From GCA-002779465 sp964596535 (GTDB lineage Bacteria; Desulfobacterota; Desulfobacteria; Desulfobacterales; UBA2156): a DNA stretch of 18,505 nt. The DNA lies in the NCBI GenBank assembly GCA_964596535.1, contig CAZQUR010000059.1:1-18505 (forward strand), read 5' to 3'. Each line of letters begins with the position of its first letter. Position 1 is the stretch's first letter. The notes under the pieces are model-generated. The model was not told the origin of the DNA. It did not search any database and saw only the letters and a list, made by a program, of their open reading frames with translations. Below are positions 13,770 through 18,505 of this stretch, piece after piece. A program made the translations under genes and the position numbers.

Positions 13770-13911
13770 GAGACCTTTGCAAAACGCCCCTTTTTGCCCA
13801 ATTTCTGCGTCAGGCTCAAATTTTAATCCTCGAAATACTCAATGTATTCCTGTGGTTAAAATTTTCGCCTTCCTTGAACTTGAACAAAAATGAACATTTT
13901 TCAAAGGTCTC
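13770..13911. mobile_element. MITE-like element 1 (142 bp) with GAGACCTTTG terminal inverted repeats
   Basis: Left end GAGACCTTTGCAAAA (13770-13784) and right end TTTTTCAAAGGTCTC (13897-13911) are inverted repeats matching at 14 of 15 positions. Inside is a nested inverted pair (AAATTTTAA and TTAAAATTT) around AATACTCAATGTATT. No ORF is present, so any movement would need a transposase elsewhere. Composition is AT-richer than the flanking genes. The left end touches the aldolase Shine-Dalgarno, so the element forms most of the leader and may supply the promoter. No clear target-site duplication was found. Confidence 0.75.
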
Positions 13912-13919
13912 CCTTTATC

Positions 13920-14045
13920 GATGGCAACGTAAAAAGTCCATCTGCGGCGTTGTGCGGCATTCTTCGTCATTGCGGCATACCTGTAAGTACGCCTCATTCC
14001 TCAGAATTTGCGCGCCTTGCATCTGGATCTTTTTACGTTGCCATC
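13920..14045. mobile_element. MITE-like element 2 (126 bp) with 17-bp terminal inverted repeats
   Basis: GATGGCAACGTAAAAAG at 13920-13936 is perfectly inverted at 14029-14045. The interior has no ORF and no similarity to element 1. Only 8 bp separate the two elements. Together they fill most of the 353-bp space between the aldolase gene and the DUF2007-like gene. No target-site duplication is obvious. Confidence 0.75.
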
Positions 14046-14108
14046 CCAAATTCGAGTTTTTACGGTTTCATATTAATTGAACCGTTGCCGTTGATGAATA
14101 AACGCCGT

Positions 14109-14348
14109 TTACGGCTCCGGCACATTTTCCGCCCGCACGTCGGCAAGGATTTCCTTGATGGTTTCCGTAAAAGATTCCGGGGCCTGGATTTCCCCCCACC
14201 CCTTTTGGACCTGAAAGAGCCCGTCATAGGCGGTGTCGTAATAGGAGCGAATCCGGTGGGGAATCCCCTGTTCGGTTAAGATGGATTCCACCAGTTGCGC
14301 TTCAATGGCGTTTTCGAGACCTGCGATCCGGATAAACAAAGGCGCCAT
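14109..14348 (-). CDS. DUF2007-like small protein
   Basis: A 79-residue cytoplasmic protein with no signal peptide or membrane segment. It resembles the DUF2007 family (putative signal-transducing proteins): a ferredoxin-like beta-alpha-beta pattern with FIRIAGLENAIEAQLVESIL, then GIPHRIRSYYDTAYDGLFQ and GWGEIQAPESFTETIKEIL. The function of the family is not established. The ATG is the only sensible start; the upstream GGCAGG is a weak ribosome binding site. It lies 30 bp downstream of the DUF4124 gene and is probably cotranscribed with it. The assignment comes from pattern memory. Confidence 0.7.
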   Translation of the reverse strand: MAPLFIRIAGLENAIEAQLVESILTEQGIPHRIRSYYDTAYDGLFQVQKGWGEIQAPESFTETIKEILADVRAENVPEP

Positions 14349-14378
14349 GTGCCTGCCGTCAAGGAAATCAAATGAATG

Positions 14379-14921
14379 TTAGGGGGCCGGTGCCGGGGAT
14401 CCTTCCATCTTTTCGAGCCGATTTTGCAGATTCGCTTTCAGCCGTTCATTGTAGGCCTCCACTTCGGCGTCGAAGGCCTTTCGGCGCGCTTCGTATGCGG
14501 CGATATCGTCATTCAGGTTTACGACGGCTTTGTTGTACGCCAAGGCCTGGGTCCGGGTCTTCCGTTTGCCTTTTTCAGCTTCGAGGGCGGCGCGCTTTTC
14601 CATCAGCGCCTTGTATTCGGCTTCCAGTTGCTTCTTTTTTTCCTCGAGTGCCTGCCGTGCCGCTTCCAGGGCGGCCTGTTGACCGGCGTCGTCTTCTGTC
14701 CTTTTTTCACCTTCGGACGTTTCCGGGATCGGGGCGGTTTCAGGGCGGGTTTCCACCGCCTCATAGGGCGTGGCCCCGGATCTCTGGGCTTCGGGGACCT
14801 GGTTCAAGTCGTCCGTGAAGCGGACGTTTCCCTGGCTGTCCGTGTATTTGTAAAATTGGGCGGCGGCAGGGGCGGCAAGAACAACACAAAAGAAAAGGAT
14901 CCACATTGATTTTGCTTGCAT
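14379..14921 (-). CDS. Secreted DUF4124 domain coiled-coil protein
   Basis: A 180-residue predicted periplasmic protein. A signal peptide covers about residues 1-22 (MWILFFCVVLAAPAAAQ, likely cleaved after AAA). It is followed directly by a DUF4124 domain (QFYKYTDSQGNVRFTDDL), a short Pro/Glu/Thr-rich linker, then a long charged coiled coil rich in Ala, Glu and Lys (about 82-170). The C-terminus is Pro/Ala rich. DUF4124 function is unknown; such proteins are common in Desulfobacterota and other Proteobacteria. AAGGAGG stands 8 nt before the ATG. It is the first gene of a leftward set that continues with the DUF2007-like gene. Confidence 0.82.
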   Translation of the reverse strand: MQAKSMWILFFCVVLAAPAAAQFYKYTDSQGNVRFTDDLNQVPEAQRSGATPYEAVETRPETAPIPETSEGEKRTEDDAGQQAALEAARQALEEKKKQLEAEYKALMEKRAALEAEKGKRKTRTQALAYNKAVVNLNDDIAAYEARRKAFDAEVEAYNERLKANLQNRLEKMEGSPAPAP

Positions 14922-14939
14922 GTGTCGCCTCCTTACCCG

Positions 14940-15100
14940 GTTACGCCGGATGGCCGGGCCTTTGTCGATTATGGACTTTTTGAATACGCATTTACCTTAC
15001 CCGAATTTGCGTGCCTCCACAAGCCCGGCAGGCAAATTTTTCACGACTTTTCTTGCGGCTGCCGGAATGGCAACGGCCGGGGACGGATCCGCGTTGATCC
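14940..15100. other. Intergenic stretch with no recognised feature
   Basis: This lies between the divergent DUF4124 gene and the lysS promoter. Short ORFs cross it (for example 14920-15135), but none resembles a known protein or has a ribosome binding site. The DUF4124 promoter should be here, but no convincing -35/-10 pair was found. Confidence 0.5.
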
Positions 15101-15128
15101 TTGACACTTTCGGCATAACTCATATAAA
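15101..15128 (+). promoter_or_regulatory. Sigma70-type promoter for lysS
   Basis: TTGACA (15101-15106), a 16-nt spacer and TATAAA (15123-15128) make the best promoter in the window. It lies about 213 bp upstream of lysS, so the transcript leader would include the heptamers and GTAG hairpin at 15134-15284. Confidence 0.7.
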
Positions 15129-15133
15129 GGTTT

Positions 15134-15284
15134 AAGTTTACGTTTTAAGAACGGTGAGTAAGAACAGTGAACGGTGAACAGTGACGAGTGACGAGAGGTA
15201 AGAACGGTGAATGGTGAAATGTAGGGCCGGGTTTTATACCCCGGCCGCGTGGGAAAAGAAGTGACAGGTTTTACGTTTTACGTG
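15134..15284 (+). repeat. Compound repeat with a single GTAG hairpin in the lysS leader
   Basis: Order: a TTTACG-type stretch (15137-15149), imperfect GTGAACG heptamers (about 15150-15220), GTAG (15221-15224) with a hairpin stem GGCCGGG/CCCGGCC (15225-15246) and a TA-rich loop, then two exact TTTTACG heptamers (15269-15282). Unlike the copies after lysC, tsaE, lysS and lolC, there is one hairpin and no inverted partner. It lies wholly in the predicted 5' untranslated region of lysS. Confidence 0.8.
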
Positions 15285-15319
15285 TTTGGTTTTAAGTGAG
15301 AACCCAAGAAACCGTGGAA

Positions 15320-15341
15320 ACCGGACAGACCAGAAAGACCG
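15320..15341 (+). repeat. 9-nt CAGACC-type repeat touching the lysS start codon
   Basis: CCGGACAGACCAGAAAGACC occupies the place where a Shine-Dalgarno would be and ends at the ATG. The same motif precedes lolC, with degenerate forms before lysC and phoH. Confidence 0.7.
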
Positions 15342-16856
15342 ATGAATCAGATGACCGAAGAACCCAGCGACCTTTTGGCGCAACGAAGACAAAAACTCAA
15401 AGCCCTCAAAGAAAAAGATATTCCGTTATATCCCAATGACTTTCGGGTTTCCCACGATATTGATACCATCCGGAAAACCGTGGAAGAGGCGCCTCCGGAA
15501 ACCGTCACCGAACAAGGACCGATTTTTAAAACCGCGGGCCGGATCATGGCCGTGAACCGGTTCGGCAAAAGCGCTTTTATCCGTTTGCGGGACCGCACCG
15601 GACAGCTCCAGGCGTATATCCGCAAAGACAAGGTGCCTGAGGCGGCCTTCGATATTTTCCAGAAGCTGGAAGCCGGCGACTACGTGGGGCTTACGGGTCC
15701 CATGTTCGTCACCAAAACCGGAGAATGGACCCTGCTGGCCACGGACCTGGGGCTGATCTGCAAGGCCCTTCGGCCGCTGCCCGAAAAATTTCACGGGCTC
15801 AAAGACCCGGAAAAACGGTACCGGCAGCGGTACTTGGATCTCATTGTAAATCCTTCGGTCCGGGAGCTCTTTATCAAAAGGAGCCGGATTATCCAGTGCG
15901 TCCGGGAGTTTCTCATCGCCAAAGACTTTTTGGAAGTGGAAACCCCCATGATGCAGCCTGTTCCCGGGGGGGCGGAGGCCGCCCCCTTCAAGACCTTTCA
16001 CAATGCCCTGGGGATGGATTTGTATCTCCGGATCGCCCCGGAACTCTATTTGAAGCGGCTGGTGGTGGGGGGATTGGAGCGGGTCTTTGAAATCAACCGG
16101 AACTTCAGAAACGAGGGGGTTTCCACCCAGCACAACCCCGAGTTCACCATGCTGGAATTTTACCAGGCCTATGCCACGTATGAAGACCTCATGACGTTGA
16201 CCGAAGAGATGTTCCGTTACGTGGCCGAGACCGTTTCCGGGGGGCTTTCCATTACGTATCAGGGCAACGCCATCGACCTTGGGGCGACCTGGAAGCGGAT
16301 GCCGCTCTTGGAGGCCCTTGAAACCTACGGCGGGGTAAGCCCTGAAGCGATTTCCGACCGGGACCGGCTGCTGGCCGTGGCTGAAGCCAAGGGCGTCCAG
16401 GTGACCAAGAAAGGGAGCACCGGAAAGATGCTGACCAAGCTTTTCGACGCCCTGGTGGAGCCTCACCTGCTCCAGCCCACCTTTATCACCGGGTATCCGG
16501 TGGAAGTCTCCCCTTTGTCCCGGAGAAGCGAAGCCGACCCGGCTTTCACGGAGCGATTCGAGCTTTTCATCGGCGGGCGGGAGGTGGCCAACGGCTTTTC
16601 CGAGCTCAACGATCCCGAAGACCAGAAAAATCGATTCCTCGAGCAGGTCCGGCAGCGACAGGCCGGAGACGAAGAGGCGCACCCCATGGACGAGGATTAC
16701 ATCGAAGCCCTGGAATACGGTATGCCCCCCACCGCCGGAGAAGGCATCGGAATCGACCGGATGGTGATGCTCTTCACCGATGCCGATTCCATCCGGGAAG
16801 TCATTTTTTTCCCGCACATGAAGTCCCGGACGGGAACAGTGAATAGTGAACGGTGA
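15342..16856 (+). CDS. lysS: Lysyl-tRNA synthetase, class II
   Basis: LysS charges tRNA-Lys with lysine using ATP. The 504-residue protein has an N-terminal OB-fold anticodon-binding domain (about 55-160, with TAGRIMAVNRFGKSAFIRLRD) and a class II catalytic core: motif 1 around FLEVETPMMQ, motif 2 FRNEGVSTQHNPEFTMLEF and motif 3 GEGIGIDRMVMLF. The family normally ends shortly after IFFPHMK; here the last residues (about GTVNSER) and the TGA stop are encoded by the GTGAACG heptamer array, the stop lying in the third unit. The ATG has no Shine-Dalgarno but a CAGACC-type repeat. lysS followed by lolC is a common order in Desulfobacterota. Confidence 0.97.
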   Translation: MNQMTEEPSDLLAQRRQKLKALKEKDIPLYPNDFRVSHDIDTIRKTVEEAPPETVTEQGPIFKTAGRIMAVNRFGKSAFIRLRDRTGQLQAYIRKDKVPEAAFDIFQKLEAGDYVGLTGPMFVTKTGEWTLLATDLGLICKALRPLPEKFHGLKDPEKRYRQRYLDLIVNPSVRELFIKRSRIIQCVREFLIAKDFLEVETPMMQPVPGGAEAAPFKTFHNALGMDLYLRIAPELYLKRLVVGGLERVFEINRNFRNEGVSTQHNPEFTMLEFYQAYATYEDLMTLTEEMFRYVAETVSGGLSITYQGNAIDLGATWKRMPLLEALETYGGVSPEAISDRDRLLAVAEAKGVQVTKKGSTGKMLTKLFDALVEPHLLQPTFITGYPVEVSPLSRRSEADPAFTERFELFIGGREVANGFSELNDPEDQKNRFLEQVRQRQAGDEEAHPMDEDYIEALEYGMPPTAGEGIGIDRMVMLFTDADSIREVIFFPHMKSRTGTVNSER

Positions 16857-17055
16857 AGGGTGAAGAGTGAACGGTGAAGGGTGAAGGGTAAATAGGTGTA
16901 GGGCGGCATTTTATATGCCGCCGGAACGTGACCGACGGTTTTGCGGCGGGCCTGTCCTCGCTCTAGCGGGAGTATAAAACCCCGCCCTGCGAAAAAACAT
17001 TTGAGTCGGTGAATGGTGAACGGTGTTTTAAGTTTTACGTGTTACGTTTTACGTG
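16839..17055 (+). repeat. Compound intergenic repeat, full copy B
   Basis: It starts with eight heptamers in exact 7-nt register (16839-16894: GTGAATA, GTGAACG, GTGAAGG and so on, the last GTAAATA), then GTAG at 16898. The 93-bp inverted hairpin doublet is 16898-16990; its right foot is CTGC instead of CTAC. The linker CATTTGAGTCGG and two more heptamers follow (about 17010-17023), then a TTTTACG heptamer stretch (17033-17055). It overlaps the lysS 3' end and fills the lysS-lolC gap. The doublet differs from copy C at two positions. Confidence 0.9.
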
Positions 17056-17059
17056 AGAA

Positions 17060-17083
17060 ACCAGACAGACCAGACAGACCAAA
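17060..17083 (+). repeat. 9-nt CAGACC-type repeat touching the lolC start codon
   Basis: ACCAGACAGACCAGACAG continues with ACCAAA directly into TTG 17084, an exact 9-nt period over about two and a half units. No purine-rich ribosome binding site is present. Confidence 0.8.
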
Positions 17084-18322
17084 TTGACTTACGAATACTT
17101 CATCGGCCGCCGGTACCTCAGGGCCAAGCAGCGGCAGACGTTTATCTCCCTGATCACCCTTCTTTCCATTGCCGGGGTAACGGTGGGGGTCATGGCCCTT
17201 ATCGTGGTGATCGCGGTGATGTCCGGGTTCGAGTCGGACTTGAAATCCCGGATTTTGGGAGGGCAGGCCCACGTGGTGGTGTTGCGCCATAACGGGACGT
17301 TCACCGATTATGAAACCGTTTTGCGCCGGGTGATGGAAACCCCGGGCGTGGAGGCGGCGACGCCTTTCATTTACACCCAGGTCATGCTCCGGTCTGCGGA
17401 CGGCATTTCCGGCGCTGTCCTGAGGGGCGTGGCCCCGGAAACCGCCGGGACCGTCATCCCGAGCCTTGCGGGGATTTCCTTCGAGGAGGGGAGAGGGGAA
17501 AACCGGAATTCGGAGTCCGGTGGAGATGTTCCGGGCATCGTCCTTGGCAAGGAACTGGCCAAGAGCCTGGGCGTTCTCAAGGGGGATCCCGTGTATCTGA
17601 TCTCCCCCAAGGGGATGCTCTCTCCCATGGGACACCTGCCGGCCATGCGGCGCTTCCGGGTCGTGGGGTTTTTCGAATCGGGCATGTACGAGTACGACGG
17701 CACCTTTGCCTATATCCGCCTCGATGAGGCCCAGCGGCTGCTGCGGATGCCCGGCGCCGTGACCGGGATTGAAGTCCGCGTCACGGACCTCTATGAGGCC
17801 CGCACCGTGGCCGACCGAATCGTGGATCAGCTCGGCTTCCCTTTCTGGGCCCGGGATTGGATGCAGATGAACCGGAACCTTTTTTCAGCCTTGAAGCTGG
17901 AAAAAACGGTGATGTTTGTGATCTTGACCCTCATCGTTCTGGTGGCCGCCTTCAATATCGCCTCCTCCCTGATCATGACGGTGATGGAGAAGACCCGGGA
18001 TATCGCCATATTGAAAACCATGGGGGCCACCGACAAGAGCATCCGAAAGATTTTCGTGTTCAACGGCATGGTGATCGGCACCGTGGGGACGGTGCTGGGC
18101 ATGATTTCGGGTTTCGCCCTGTGTGCGTTTCTCAAACGCTACCGGATCGTGGAGTTGACGGGGGACATTTATTATTTCACCACCACGCTCCCGGTGAAAC
18201 TGGAGATGCTGGATGTCGGTGCCATCGTCGCCGCCACGCTGGTCATCTGTTTCGTGGCGACGCTCTATCCGGCCCGGCAGGCGGCCCGCCTGAACCCCGT
18301 GGAAGCGATTCGGTATGGATGA
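17084..18322 (+). CDS. lolC: Lipoprotein-releasing system permease (LolC/LolE family)
   Basis: This is the inner-membrane permease of the Lol ABC transporter, which extracts outer-membrane lipoproteins for transfer to LolA. The 412-residue protein has the MacB/LolC layout: an N-terminal membrane helix (about 22-48, ITLLSIAGVTVGVMALIVVIAVMSGFE), a large periplasmic domain (about 50-265), then three C-terminal helices (about 275-300, 322-345 and 372-395) with the coupling motif EKTRDIAILKTMGA. It ends ARLNPVEAIRYG, the normal family end. The start is TTG, because the frame has a stop at 17054 and no other start before the first helix. It cannot be said whether it acts as LolC, LolE or a single LolF-like subunit. 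lolD is expected just downstream, outside the window. Confidence 0.93.
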   Translation: MTYEYFIGRRYLRAKQRQTFISLITLLSIAGVTVGVMALIVVIAVMSGFESDLKSRILGGQAHVVVLRHNGTFTDYETVLRRVMETPGVEAATPFIYTQVMLRSADGISGAVLRGVAPETAGTVIPSLAGISFEEGRGENRNSESGGDVPGIVLGKELAKSLGVLKGDPVYLISPKGMLSPMGHLPAMRRFRVVGFFESGMYEYDGTFAYIRLDEAQRLLRMPGAVTGIEVRVTDLYEARTVADRIVDQLGFPFWARDWMQMNRNLFSALKLEKTVMFVILTLIVLVAAFNIASSLIMTVMEKTRDIAILKTMGATDKSIRKIFVFNGMVIGTVGTVLGMISGFALCAFLKRYRIVELTGDIYYFTTTLPVKLEMLDVGAIVAATLVICFVATLYPARQAARLNPVEAIRYG

Positions 18323-18338
18323 GAAGGGGCGGGGAAGG

Positions 18339-18505
18339 GTGAAGAGTGAACGGTGAAGAGTGAACGGTAAATGGGTGTAGGGCGGCATTTTATATGCCGC
18401 CGGAACGTGACCGACGGTTTTGTGGCGGGCCTGTCCTCGCTCTAGCGGGAGTATAAAACCCCGCCCTACGAAAAAACATTTGAGTCGGTGAATAGTGAAC
18501 GGTGT
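18339..18505 (+). repeat. Compound intergenic repeat, copy C (cut by window end)
   Basis: Five heptamers in register (18339-18373) begin 17 bp after the lolC stop, then GTAG at 18377 and the 93-bp inverted hairpin doublet 18377-18469 with intact CTAC at the right foot. The linker CATTTGAGTCGG and heptamers continue to the window edge. It is nearly identical to copy B and has the same orientation relative to the genes. Confidence 0.9.

Noticed and set aside
14920..15135. 71-residue ORF upstream of lysS
   Set aside because: It starts within the DUF4124 leader, crosses the best promoter in the window and has no known domain.
15426..16817. 463-residue antisense ORF across lysS
   Set aside because: It is a shadow of lysS, rich in His/Gly/Pro and without a recognisable domain; the lysS strand has all class II motifs.

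Overview
The window looks like a draft chromosomal scaffold from a GC-rich Desulfobacterota (former Deltaproteobacteria), probably near Desulfobacterales. This is inferred from gene order and protein character: phoH, 7TM-HD hydrolase, ybeY, pdxJ, nnr, tsaE, lysC on one side and lysS, lolC on the other. The short repeats in the gaps also have the style of that group. No marker gene fixes the genus. Two runs of 100 N (3673-3772 and 11860-11959) are scaffold gaps, and both sit in repeats.

Layout. Positions 41-8538 form a leftward block read phoH > pgpH-like > ybeY > pdxJ > nnr > tsaE > lysC. It covers RNA/ribosome maturation, cyclic-dinucleotide turnover, pyridoxal phosphate synthesis, NAD(P)H repair, t6A tRNA modification and aspartate-family amino acids. 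acpS, often found between pdxJ and nnr in related genomes, is not visible. Positions 8903-11656 form a rightward, tightly coupled block: cvpA > mazG > hisH > hisF. Positions 11960-14921 are leftward: a DUF4124 coiled-coil secreted protein, a DUF2007-like small protein, a class II aldolase and a Nudix hydrolase whose 3' end is lost in a gap. Positions 15342-18322 are rightward: lysS and lolC, with lolD expected just past the window edge.

The genes are mostly conserved housekeeping genes; the unusual content is intergenic. Nearly every gap between operon members carries a modular repeat. It consists of heptanucleotide arrays (GTGAACG-type), hairpins with a 5' GTAG foot (REP-like, often as a 93-bp inverted doublet), a second heptamer type (TTTTACG) and a 9-nt CAGACC-type repeat touching the next start codon. 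All complete copies point the same way as transcription. The repeats run into coding sequence, supplying the C-terminal residues and stop codons of lysC, tsaE and lysS. Different REP copies have different stems that remain paired. There are also two adjacent MITE-like elements with different terminal inverted repeats (13770-13911 and 13920-14045), a second hairpin repeat family amplified into a 40-bp tandem array next to a gap, and 7- and 8-nt arrays between phoH and cvpA. No transposase, CRISPR array, tRNA or rRNA gene was recognised.
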